A stretch of 64,000 nucleotides of DNA from an uncultured Roseovarius sp. (GTDB lineage Bacteria; Pseudomonadota; Alphaproteobacteria; Rhodobacterales; Rhodobacteraceae): the NCBI GenBank assembly GCA_951812895.1, contig OX638333.1, positions 3,266,001-3,330,000 on the forward strand, in the 5' to 3' direction. A program made the position numbers and the translations under genes. Below, one piece after another: positions 46,728 to 54,318 of the stretch. A model generated the notes under the pieces. The model did not search any database and was not told where the DNA came from. It saw nothing but the letters and a program-made list of their open reading frames with translations. Position 1 is the first letter of the stretch. Each line of letters starts with the position of its first letter.

Positions 46728-46958
46728 TACCGGAAAGGAATGAAACAGAGACAGCAAGACCAAAGAAGTGATGGCAATGAGTCAGCCGCAATCTCAAGAC
46801 ACCCCGGGCTTTGTCCAGGACGACATCTGTCCGCTTGCGAGGATGGGGACTTGGGTCGCGGAAACCATCAGGGCCAGCGGTCAAGTGCACCGCGCAAACA
46901 GGCCGAACACAAGACCGCTTCTGACAAAATGTCGATCACCTCAAAAATGTCTTGCTTT
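46728..46958 (+). ncRNA. Candidate bridge-RNA region of the IS110 element
   Basis: About 230 bp between the transposase stop and the right inverted repeat, without a convincing gene. In IS1111-type elements the long right end encodes the bridge RNA that pairs with donor and target DNA. I did not fold it; this is placement by family knowledge only. Confidence 0.35.
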
Positions 46959-46973
46959 GCAGGAGCCATCCAC
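46959..46973 (-). repeat. Right subterminal inverted repeat of the IS110 element
   Basis: GCAGGAGCCATCCAC, the exact reverse complement of 45630-45644. Confidence 0.9.
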
Positions 46974-47061
46974 ACAGGACAATGCGCCAATTCGCTGCGC
47001 TTGCGCCAAGGTCGGCTTAGGTGTGCGCACCCTGGCAATAGGGTACGCACAGTTCTTTAAG

Positions 47062-47676
47062 TCACTCGTCGCGAACGATGGTGCTGTAGTCGCCGCGCAG
47101 TTGGAGTATGACCGTAACCGCCTGGTCGTCCCGGTTGCGCCAGAACCAGCCGTGATCACCTGCGAACGGGGTCTCGAAGTTGCCTTCGCCTTCGGTCTGA
47201 CCGCGACCTTTTTCATAAGTCACGTCTTGACCGCCTGAGTGCGCGTGAAGATCGAAGTTGACCCGACCGCCGTTAGAGGTCCACGCGTAGAACAGGGTCG
47301 CGCCTTCCTCCATCGTCGCCTTGATTTCGGTGTATTCACCGGGCTGGAGAGTGAAGGTGATCTCGTCCTGCCACGCTTCCTGCGCATAAGCCGCGCCGAC
47401 AAACAGGCCGAAGATGCCATTCATCAGCGAGGAAGTCTCATCGACGCCGTGCAGCGGCTCGTCTGCCGCAGCCTCAGCCGCGAGTTGCTGTTTGATCACT
47501 CCCATCTCGGTCAAGCCAAGGATACGGCCCACGCCGGTCGGGTCTTGCCCCAGTTCAGCGGGCATGTAGACCATGACGCCGATGGCCACCGCCCCGATAC
47601 CTGCGATGATGGATGAGCGGCGAAGTTGCGCCTTTGTCGGTAGGTCTTCGAGCTTTGGTTTTGGTGCATTATGCAT
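47062..47676 (-). CDS. Transmembrane anchor protein associated with HupE
   Basis: A 204-residue protein with a cytoplasmic basic start (PKPKLEDLPTKAQLRRSS), one membrane span (about 23-42, IIAGIGAVAIGVMVYMPAEL) and a periplasmic beta-sandwich-like domain (ITFTLQPGEYTEIKATM, YAWTSNGGRVNFDLHAHSGG). It resembles the 'transmembrane anchor protein' commonly found next to HupE/UreJ in metal-resistance regions. HAHSGG may contact metal. The HupE gene lies 11 bp upstream on the same strand, so the two form an operon. The molecular role is unknown. Confidence 0.75.
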   Translation of the reverse strand: MHNAPKPKLEDLPTKAQLRRSSIIAGIGAVAIGVMVYMPAELGQDPTGVGRILGLTEMGVIKQQLAAEAAADEPLHGVDETSSLMNGIFGLFVGAAYAQEAWQDEITFTLQPGEYTEIKATMEEGATLFYAWTSNGGRVNFDLHAHSGGQDVTYEKGRGQTEGEGNFETPFAGDHGWFWRNRDDQAVTVILQLRGDYSTIVRDE

Positions 47677-47687
47677 ATTTTGATTCC

Positions 47688-48404
47688 TTATGTGCTGGCC
47701 AGAAACCCTGCCACCTGAACGTAGGTCAGCATGATACCAAGAACGACCATAATCCAGTTTGCAAAGATGGCCTGTTGCATGAAGTTGGAACTGCGCCGCC
47801 AGTATCCCATGACGATGAGGATGACGAACAGCGCGAGCAATTGCCCGACCTCGACACCCACGTTGAACGACAGAAGGTTGGCGAGAAGCCCGTCTTCGGC
47901 GATGTCATATTCGAGGATCTTCGTGGCAAGGCCGGTCCCGTGGAACAGACCGAAAATCAGTGTCGCGGCCTTGGTGTCGGGCTGGAAGCCCAGCCACTTC
48001 TGAAACGTACCAAGGTTGTCGAGCGCCTTATAGACCACCGACAGGCCAATGATGGCGTCGATGATATAGGAGTTGATGCCCCAGCCGAACCACACGCCCG
48101 CGAGCATCGTGATCGAGTGGCCAAGAGCAAAGAGGCTGACGTAAATCGCCACGTCCTTCATGTGGTAGAGGAAGAACACGACGCCCAGTAGGAACAAGAT
48201 GTGGTCGTATCCCGTGATCATGTGCTTTGCGCCAAGATAGATGAAGGGGATGATGTTCACCCCCCAAATCTCTTGAATGTAGCCTGCGTCACCGGGTGTG
48301 ACGTCATGGGCGAGGGCGACACTTGTCGTCAGTGCAAGTACCGTTAATACAAGAGGCGCGAGACGCATGGGTATGCACCAAACGCCTTTAGTGAGGGTCT
48401 TCAT
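47688..48404 (-). CDS. HupE/UreJ family membrane protein
   Basis: A 238-residue membrane protein of the HupE/UreJ family, implicated in nickel or cobalt uptake. The start at 48404 has GGAG upstream and gives a signal peptide ending near SVALAHDVTP; an ATG at 48368 is an alternative. It has about six further spans and the family His motifs: MITGYDHILFLLGVVFF, SLFALGHSITMLAG and LIFGLFHGTGLATK. The neighbours, an anchor protein and a His-rich protein, support a metal role rather than hydrogenase or urease maturation, as neither enzyme is present. Confidence 0.9.
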   Translation of the reverse strand: MKTLTKGVWCIPMRLAPLVLTVLALTTSVALAHDVTPGDAGYIQEIWGVNIIPFIYLGAKHMITGYDHILFLLGVVFFLYHMKDVAIYVSLFALGHSITMLAGVWFGWGINSYIIDAIIGLSVVYKALDNLGTFQKWLGFQPDTKAATLIFGLFHGTGLATKILEYDIAEDGLLANLLSFNVGVEVGQLLALFVILIVMGYWRRSSNFMQQAIFANWIMVVLGIMLTYVQVAGFLAST

Positions 48405-48461
48405 GGAGTAGCTCCGCATAAATTAAGAATGATCGGTTCTGTGCGGCCTGAGCCGCTCTGA

Positions 48462-48815
48462 TCATGCGCGCGGAGGTCGGTCTATTCGGAAATGGCGAGA
48501 CGGCCCATTGGAGGTTGCTATTTGCAACCAAGGCTTGCTGAACTCGGAAGACAGTTCAGCCCCGCGGCTAGGTGTTAGAAAGGCCTGATTGTGATCATGG
48601 TCCACCGCATCATGAGTGTGCCCATGCGTTGCCCAAAACAGGTCCTCTTCGAAACCGTGCGAATGTCCGTGGCTTTCGACCATTTCCAAGTGGTCTTGGA
48701 TGGTTTCAAAAACCGTGGGTGCATGGGTGAATGACGGTGTCACAGACCAGACAATCAGCGCCAAGCACGTCAGCAAGGCAAACAGCCGTCTCAATGTGTC
48801 CGTCGTGTATTTCAT
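48462..48815 (-). CDS. Small His-rich exported protein
   Basis: A 117-residue protein with an N-terminal hydrophobic segment (LFALLTCLALIVWSVTPSF) that should direct it to the periplasm or anchor it. The mature part carries about ten His residues clustered in ESHGHSHGFEED, THGHTHDAVDHDHN. Such clusters bind divalent metals. It lies 57 bp upstream of HupE on the same strand and probably belongs to the same transcript, perhaps as a periplasmic metal buffer. No named family recognised. Confidence 0.75.
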   Translation of the reverse strand: MKYTTDTLRRLFALLTCLALIVWSVTPSFTHAPTVFETIQDHLEMVESHGHSHGFEEDLFWATHGHTHDAVDHDHNQAFLTPSRGAELSSEFSKPWLQIATSNGPSRHFRIDRPPRA

Positions 48816-49034
48816 AGAACTACTGCTCTTTGCGGTTCGCTGCCGCTTCTAGTGAAGATTACCGCCAGACGCCGCGAAGAACAAGGCGATGAAATCCAGC
48901 AGACCTACTTGCGCTTATCACCTCGCCAGGGCAGACGTCCATGCATGGCGCAGCATCGGTTGAAATGGGCTCGTTGCAGTCATCGGATGCAGCGCAGCAT
49001 CAATCGAAATCTCGGTCCGTGGGTTGCTGAGGTC

Positions 49035-50578
49035 GGCTGATTCTGTTGAAAAACAACGTGTTGCTGGCGCAGAAAGCGGCGTCGTGAAGTCGGCGCAAGC
49101 GCCTTTCCTGTCAGGCTTTGCGTGTTTGCTGCGGTGCAGGAAAGATCTTAACCAATTTGCGGAGATTTTGGGCAGTTGCGGCGAGCAGGAATTCGTCGTT
49201 TGCGCCGCACGGTCCACGTAATCGGAGCCGCCCCAGCCCCAGAATGCGTTTGAGATGGGCGAAGAGCATCTCGACCTTCTTCCGCAGCTTCATCGAGATG
49301 TCATATTGGCGGGTCTTGGCGATATCGCGGGCGAATTGTCGGGCATCTTCGTGTTCTTCACGGGTGATCTTGCGCGCATCGGCGTTGGGGCAGCATTTTG
49401 CTTTGGATGGGCAGACCTGGCAGATCAGCTTAAGCGCGCGATATCGAGCCACGCCTTTGCCCGTCGGTCCGCGGTTAGGATCTGAGTAATTCCGCCGGAA
49501 CTGTTTCAATGCATGACCTTCCGGGCAGATGTATTGATTGTTCTCAGCATCCCATTCGAAGTCGGCTCTGGACCACGTGCCATCGGATCGGCCAGCCTTG
49601 TCGAAGACCGGGATGTGCGGTGCAATCTTGCGCTCAACCAACCAACCCAACATTGGGCCAGTGCCGTAGGCCGTATCAGCGATTATGCGTTCAGGCTGCA
49701 GATCGAACTTCTCTCTGACCCGCTTCAGCATGGTCTTCGTTGATCCAACCTCCGCCTGCCGGATCGAACGCGTCGCCTCGACATCGATGATCACCCCATG
49801 ATCTGTGTCGATGAGGTAGTTATCCGAATAGCTAAAGAATGCAGGGCCTTTGCGGGCTGCGGTCCATTGGCTGGCAGGATCGGAATGCGAGGTGAACTTG
49901 GGCTGGACCTCGCTGGCCGCGCCAAATGCCGCTTCATCGAGGGTTTCGAGATACTCGCGCACGGCGCGGGGCGCAGCCGCTGGATCGACGGTGGACGCAT
50001 CCCAATCGTCCTTCGATGTCGAGTTCTGCTTGTTGGCATCTGCTTCGATCAGGCTTGCATCAATCGCCATGCGCTGCCCGCTCACGAGGCCCTCTGTGAT
50101 GCACCGGGCCACGGTTGTCTCGAACAAATGACGAAGTAGCTCGCTTTCGCGGAAGCGACCATGGCGGTTCTTCGAAAAGGTCGAATGGTCCGGCACATGG
50201 TCGTTCAAATCGAGACGACAAAACCACCTGTAAGCCAGATTCAGATGCACCTCTTCGCAGAGGCGGCGTTCAGACCGAATGCCAAAGCAATAACCGACCA
50301 GCAGCATGCGGATAAGCAGCTCCGGATCGACAGACGGACGACCGGTGTGGCTATAGAAATCGGCCAAATACTGACGGATGTCGCTCAGATCAACGAACCG
50401 ATCAATCGAGCGCAGCAGGTGATCTTGGGGAACGTGATCCTCCAGCGAGAATTCATAGAACAACGCCGCCTGCGCTTCCTGCTTCGGTCCCATCATCGGT
50501 AATTCCTCCCGCTCGTTGGAAGAATTGAATCAGCAACCTACCACTCGATCAAGGAAGACTTTTTCAACAAAATACGCC
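49035..50578 (-). mobile_element. IS1182-family insertion sequence
   Basis: About 1.54 kb with one intact transposase gene. The ends are imperfect inverted repeats: GGCTGATTCTGTTGAAAAAC at 49035-49054 and, on the other strand, GGCGTATTTTGTTGAAAAAG ending at 50578, sharing 16 of 20 positions. I could not identify a target duplication with confidence. Confidence 0.75.
49111..50496 (-). CDS. IS1182-family transposase
   Basis: A 461-residue DDE transposase with the N-terminal DUF772 region (PSVDPELLIRMLLVGYCFGI, LAYRWFCRLDLNDHVPDHST), the first Asp in RMAIDASLIEADAN, the second in RIIADTAYGTG, and the C-terminal DDE_Tnp_1 part with KAKCCPNADAR and KKVEMLFAHLKRILGLGRL containing the Glu. The frame is full length. 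It separates the HupE group from the DUF1326/DUF2182 pair. Confidence 0.95.
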   Translation of the reverse strand: MMGPKQEAQAALFYEFSLEDHVPQDHLLRSIDRFVDLSDIRQYLADFYSHTGRPSVDPELLIRMLLVGYCFGIRSERRLCEEVHLNLAYRWFCRLDLNDHVPDHSTFSKNRHGRFRESELLRHLFETTVARCITEGLVSGQRMAIDASLIEADANKQNSTSKDDWDASTVDPAAAPRAVREYLETLDEAAFGAASEVQPKFTSHSDPASQWTAARKGPAFFSYSDNYLIDTDHGVIIDVEATRSIRQAEVGSTKTMLKRVREKFDLQPERIIADTAYGTGPMLGWLVERKIAPHIPVFDKAGRSDGTWSRADFEWDAENNQYICPEGHALKQFRRNYSDPNRGPTGKGVARYRALKLICQVCPSKAKCCPNADARKITREEHEDARQFARDIAKTRQYDISMKLRKKVEMLFAHLKRILGLGRLRLRGPCGANDEFLLAATAQNLRKLVKIFPAPQQTRKA

Positions 50579-50897
50579 CATTGCAGCCATTCGACATCTT
50601 TCAAATTTCCCCTGCCGGTTTCCCGAAAGCCGCCTTTCGTGCATCCTGCAGCAATTCGGTTCGGACCAACTCACACAACGCGGGACCAAGTGTAAGTTCG
50701 CTGCGCCTGCTCCAATGGCAGCAATCTGCACGTTGCGTCACGAATAGGAGTTTCATGGGGCTGTCAGAAAGCCGTTACACATGCGCCCCCACGAACACCC
50801 AGATGGGAAACCAAACTTTTGCTGCAAGATAGCGCTCTACTACACAATCGAAGCTGCAATACAGCCAGAACTCACTGAGGCGCCCGTCAGCGAAGTA
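50579..50897. other. Gene-free stretch between the IS1182 end and DUF2182
   Basis: About 320 bp with only short open frames lacking ribosome sites and coding bias. It may hold debris of a former insertion. I see no tRNA, terminator or repeat in it. Confidence 0.5.
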
Positions 50898-51725
50898 TTA
50901 AAATCCACTGATCAGGAAGTATGTTCCGGTTAGCACCAAAACGACACCCGTCAACCGAGCTATCATATCGCCGCCTGGTGCGAGTTTTTCCATAAGTACG
51001 TAGAGCGCGAGACCGGTGATCCAGTAGAGGTTCATGATCCCACCGACAAAGAGCAACGCCATCAGCGCCCAGCAGCAGCCAAGGCAATAGGCCCCGTGGA
51101 TCGCACCCATCCTCAGGGCCCCGACTGCGCCCGGGCGGTTGAATGTGGCCAAAAGCTGGGCGGGCGACCGGCAGTGCGACAGGCAGGCATTCTTGAATCG
51201 GGAAAATTGATACAGGCCAGCGACAATCAGCACCGCACCCGCAAACCAGCGCGACTTGATGGTCATCATCGCACCAGCAGACAGGCCAGCACTTTCGAGC
51301 CCAGACTGCAACATCGTTGCAGTGACGCTGAACCCTGCCCAAGCGAGAAGATAGCCAGCCAAAAGAAAACCACTCAAAAGCGCGGCCCGATCTGCGTCAG
51401 GCCCCATTTTCTTGAGCGCCGTGAACAGCAACACCATCGGAACTGCACTTGGTGTCATCATTGCAATCATCATGATCCACCACATAAAAAAAATCAGTGC
51501 GGCATAGGACATCGACCAGGCGGGCGACATGCCCATTGCCATCGGATTACCGATCGGGCGTGCCATTTTGGTCATCTCCAGGGCCGTCATATTCATGCCG
51601 ACACCAAACACCGTGTAGAGACCGGCCAGCGCGATTAGCAGGGCAGCGGATGTTGCAACGATTGCTTCATCTCGCCGGAGCAGCCTTTCGACAACTCCGG
51701 GTTTTGTTTTATGTACCTGTGTCAT
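50898..51725 (-). CDS. DUF2182 integral membrane protein
   Basis: A 275-residue membrane protein of the DUF2182 family, sometimes annotated as a predicted metal-binding membrane protein. It has about seven spans and the family's MSYAALIFFMWWIMMIAMMT segment and AIHGAYCLGCCWALMALLFV with paired Cys. FKNACLSHCRSP adds two more Cys. It starts at the ATG at 51725, 15 bp after the DUF1326 gene. The DUF1326-DUF2182 pair recurs together in many bacteria but has no established function; metal or redox handling is a guess from the Cys and Met content. Confidence 0.88.
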   Translation of the reverse strand: MTQVHKTKPGVVERLLRRDEAIVATSAALLIALAGLYTVFGVGMNMTALEMTKMARPIGNPMAMGMSPAWSMSYAALIFFMWWIMMIAMMTPSAVPMVLLFTALKKMGPDADRAALLSGFLLAGYLLAWAGFSVTATMLQSGLESAGLSAGAMMTIKSRWFAGAVLIVAGLYQFSRFKNACLSHCRSPAQLLATFNRPGAVGALRMGAIHGAYCLGCCWALMALLFVGGIMNLYWITGLALYVLMEKLAPGGDMIARLTGVVLVLTGTYFLISGF

Positions 51726-51740
51726 CGCTGCGCGCACTCA

Positions 51741-52376
51741 TCAGCGGTCCATTACGCCCTGACCAGTCAGGTTCAACTTGGCCAGATGGGCGTGCGTGGC
51801 GTCGAACGTCAGGTTAATTTCACCACCTTTGGTCTGCGCACTACCCGACCCCATTTCGGCATGACGGAATTCGAACCCGTGCGGTAACTGGATAGAAATC
51901 CGGTGAGGATCGCCCGTCACAATGTTCGGGATTGGCCGGATTTCAACATCGAATATGCCATCAACCGTTGCCTGTCCGGTGCGGTTTTCGATGTCCCATT
52001 TCAGTCCGATATCAGCGCGCAGAGTGTCATGTTTGGTCGGGCTCATGAAGCTGTAGACGAACCACATCGTTGCCATTTCTTCAGTGTCCTCGCCACGCAT
52101 AATCGCCTCTAGCGCGGCGCATTGTGCATCTGTAGCCTTTGTGTCGATGATCAACTGCATCTGGCCATTGCCTTCGTGTATGGGTCCTGGCCAGTAATAG
52201 ACTCCGGCCGCGCGCAAACCGTCGAGCGAGACCTCGCCGTAATGGCCTTTTTTGATGTCATAGACGACAACCGCCTCGCAATTGCCGGTGGTCGGCAAAA
52301 CGCCGAACTGGCATGGGCAGCCGAAATTGCAGTTACAATTGGCAAGTTCCTCTCCTTCGATGTGCCAGTCTGTCAT
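51741..52376 (-). CDS. DUF1326 domain protein
   Basis: A 211-residue soluble protein of the DUF1326 family. The N-terminus carries the hallmark EELANCNCNFGCPCQFG with four Cys in a C-x-C-x3-C-x-C pattern that could bind metal or form a redox centre. The rest is beta-rich (QMQLIIDTKATDAQCAAL, IQLPHGFEFRHAEMGSG). It has no signal peptide. It precedes DUF2182 in an operon and is divergent from an HxlR regulator. Function unknown. Confidence 0.88.
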   Translation of the reverse strand: MTDWHIEGEELANCNCNFGCPCQFGVLPTTGNCEAVVVYDIKKGHYGEVSLDGLRAAGVYYWPGPIHEGNGQMQLIIDTKATDAQCAALEAIMRGEDTEEMATMWFVYSFMSPTKHDTLRADIGLKWDIENRTGQATVDGIFDVEIRPIPNIVTGDPHRISIQLPHGFEFRHAEMGSGSAQTKGGEINLTFDATHAHLAKLNLTGQGVMDR

Positions 52377-52510
52377 GATAGTCTCCTTTCAATGGTTGAC
52401 GTATTCAGACGAATGCCTGCGTCTGCCCGGGCCTCAAAAATTGGTTCAAAAATTCACGGTTCGCTACGCGACAAAGATAGTTTGGCGATTGCACCGCACT
52501 CAAGTGCAGG

Positions 52511-52543
52511 AACTGTACCAGCCTGTTGGTTCTGAAACTGTAC
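52511..52543. promoter_or_regulatory. AACTGTAC direct repeats upstream of the HxlR gene
   Basis: AACTGTAC at 52511-52518 and 52536-52543, 25 bp apart, lie between the divergent DUF1326 and HxlR genes, about 50-80 bp upstream of the HxlR start. They could be binding sites for HxlR itself; no other evidence. Confidence 0.35.
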
Positions 52544-52593
52544 TGGACGAATTCGGTGTATCCCCGCATTCTGATGGCGGGGGGACATGACAC

Positions 52594-53334
52594 ATGCCCG
52601 ACAACCGACATATGCTTTACTGCCCGGTTAGTTTGGCCAGTGATATATTGCAACCGCGTTGGACGATCCTGATTCTGGCAGAGCTTGGGTGGGGCACATC
52701 GCGGTTCAATGATCTGCGACGCGCCATACCCGGTATATCGCCCAGCCTGCTTTCGAAACGTCTGGGCGAGCTTGAGGCGTACGGTCTTGTGGGTCGTGTG
52801 GAAGACACCGATAACAACCTGATCGAGTACCTGCCAACCGAAGCCGCACAGGAGCTTGGGCCAATTATCGCCAGCCTTGGTAAATGGGCCTATCGTCATG
52901 CCGGACATGAAGAGACTCTGCCTGATGCGGATGTGAGCACTGCTGTGTGGAACATGCGCCGCTGTATTGATGTTGACGTTCTGCCCGATCGCCAGATTGT
53001 TCTGCAGTGGAACTTTCCCGATCAGGCGGCGGCGGAGCAGGATTACTGGATTTCGATCCGGCCCGGTGGCCCGGTGGATGTGTGTTTCAAGGACCCGGGA
53101 TACGACGTTGACCTCTATGTCATTACTGACTTGTCGGTCTATCTGTCGTTCTACTTTGGTTACTCCACAATCGCCCATGAGGTGGCCGAGGACCGAATGC
53201 AGTTGATTGGTGACCGGGATCTGGCACGCAGTATTGACAGGTGGCTGATCCTGAGCTCCTACGCGCAGGCGATGCGACGCGGTAACGGCACGCGATGCCC
53301 GATCAGCGGCGCGGCCACGGCGCGGGCGGGATGA
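52594..53334 (+). CDS. HxlR-family winged-helix regulator
   Basis: A 246-residue regulator. Residues 1-110 are an HxlR winged helix (YCPVSLASDILQPRWTILIL, RRAIPGISPSLLSKRLGELE, PTEAAQELGPIIASLGKWAY) with the family's early Cys in LYCPVS. A further 130-residue C-terminal domain (VLQWNFPDQAAAEQDYWISI, YDVDLYVITDLSVYLSFYFG), reminiscent of an SCP2-like fold, is longer than classic HxlR and may sense a ligand. It is divergent from the DUF1326/DUF2182 pair, its likely target, and convergent with the NTF2-like gene (11 bp). Confidence 0.9.
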   Translation: MPDNRHMLYCPVSLASDILQPRWTILILAELGWGTSRFNDLRRAIPGISPSLLSKRLGELEAYGLVGRVEDTDNNLIEYLPTEAAQELGPIIASLGKWAYRHAGHEETLPDADVSTAVWNMRRCIDVDVLPDRQIVLQWNFPDQAAAEQDYWISIRPGGPVDVCFKDPGYDVDLYVITDLSVYLSFYFGYSTIAHEVAEDRMQLIGDRDLARSIDRWLILSSYAQAMRRGNGTRCPISGAATARAG

Positions 53335-53345
53335 GCGTGGCGCGA

Positions 53346-53864
53346 TCATGGGTTTTCTTTTTCGGCAGTGTCGTCCACTACCCAGTAGTCAAAATCGAAT
53401 TGCTTGAATTCTTCGAACGGTGCAGTGCCTTTGGTTTTGACGTTTAGGATGTTGACAATCTTCCACCCGGCAGGCCCGAAATCGCCAAGCTGTAGATATT
53501 CGACAAATGCTTCGGACCAAATGCGGGCCACGGCGATATTTCGATAGACCTCCAGGATTTTGACTTCGGCCTTTTCGCGCCCGGCTTCTGTATTGTAGGG
53601 CGTATCAGACCATTGCGTGGCACCGCCATCTTCGGTGTAGCAAACCAGTTGCGCGGCGTTTATGCCATAGAGTTCATTGGTCGGTGTGCCAGTTTCCGCG
53701 TCAATGACCAGCGTACGTTCAGCAAGATCGGGGTGAAGTGCCCTGCGCATCCTACGCGCGTCCCCGGTCAACCAGCCTTCCATGTAATCAAAGGCTGAGC
53801 GAGTGATCAGACGGATGTTTTCGTCTGTTGTACCGAACGGAATGGCGTGTGCTGGGATTGGCAT
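53346..53864 (-). CDS. NTF2-like (putative lumazine-binding) protein, paralog B
   Basis: A 172-residue NTF2-fold protein. It shares the stretch DYMEGWLTGDARRMRRALHP with the neighbouring 140-residue protein, so the two are paralogs. Family members are small cone-shaped proteins that either bind ligands or catalyse isomerisation or dehydration. It lies 15 bp after paralog A and is the last gene of the TetR cassette. IWSEAFVEYLQL and GWKIVNILN are the core strands. Substrate unknown. Confidence 0.82.
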   Translation of the reverse strand: MPIPAHAIPFGTTDENIRLITRSAFDYMEGWLTGDARRMRRALHPDLAERTLVIDAETGTPTNELYGINAAQLVCYTEDGGATQWSDTPYNTEAGREKAEVKILEVYRNIAVARIWSEAFVEYLQLGDFGPAGWKIVNILNVKTKGTAPFEEFKQFDFDYWVVDDTAEKENP

Positions 53865-53879
53865 GACGGGTCTTCCTGT

Positions 53880-54302
53880 TCACTTGACAGCCCAGAATTC
53901 CATCTCGAATTCTATGTCTGGCTGATACTCACCTTCGTTCATCTGCCAGATCGCGTTGACAATCCGCCAACCGTATTCATCGAAATACGCAAGATGCAGC
54001 AGGTCTTCGAAATAAGGGCACATGGTGCGCGCCATGGCGAGGCCGCGCGAGACGTAAAGAACCTCGGCTGAGACCTCGACTCCGTCTTCCTTCATCAAAC
54101 CTTCGGCAGTGTGGCGGACAAGGGTTTCAGCGCCCCGGTCGGACCCGACCACAACCTTGCCTGAGGTAGGATCACGATGAACAAAACACTTGCGTAAATC
54201 AGGGTGCAGCGCGCGGCGCATGCGCTCTGGCTGCCCCTGAAAATACCCTTCGATATAGTCCATCGCGGTGGCGTGGATGGCTTCGATATCAGTTTGTGAC
54301 AT
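53880..54302 (-). CDS. NTF2-like (putative lumazine-binding) protein, paralog A
   Basis: A 140-residue NTF2-fold protein from the ATG at 54302, preceded by AGGAGGA; the open frame upstream lies inside the fusion gene. It has DYIEGYFQGQPERMRRALHP and GWRIVNAIWQMNEGEY, matching paralog B closely at these points. It starts 16 bp after the hydrolase/glycosyltransferase stop, so it is co-transcribed with it. Two different NTF2-like subunits made side by side could form a heterodimer. Confidence 0.82.
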   Translation of the reverse strand: MSQTDIEAIHATAMDYIEGYFQGQPERMRRALHPDLRKCFVHRDPTSGKVVVGSDRGAETLVRHTAEGLMKEDGVEVSAEVLYVSRGLAMARTMCPYFEDLLHLAYFDEYGWRIVNAIWQMNEGEYQPDIEFEMEFWAVK

Positions 54303-54318
54303 GTGTTCCTCCTGAAAC

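Larger units (their letters stand above)
45609..46980 (+). mobile_element. IS110-family insertion sequence, IS1111 subgroup
   Basis: A complete element of about 1.37 kb. It holds one transposase gene (45708-46727), perfect 15-bp subterminal inverted repeats (45630-45644 and 46959-46973), a short left and a long right non-coding end, as in IS1111. AGGAC at 45609-45613 and at 46976-46980 is a candidate shared core that marks the boundaries. The exact ends are inferred, because IS110 elements make no clear target duplications. Confidence 0.8.

Noticed and set aside
48947-49010. Two GCGCAGCATC copies about 44 bp apart near the IS1182 left end
   Set aside because: Only two imperfect units with no spacer regularity; not a CRISPR array and too weak to call a repeat family.
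52405-53349. A 314-codon minus-strand frame across the HxlR gene
   Set aside because: The HxlR protein on the plus strand has family motifs; the antisense translation has none and is rich in Arg, Gln and Thr like a shadow.
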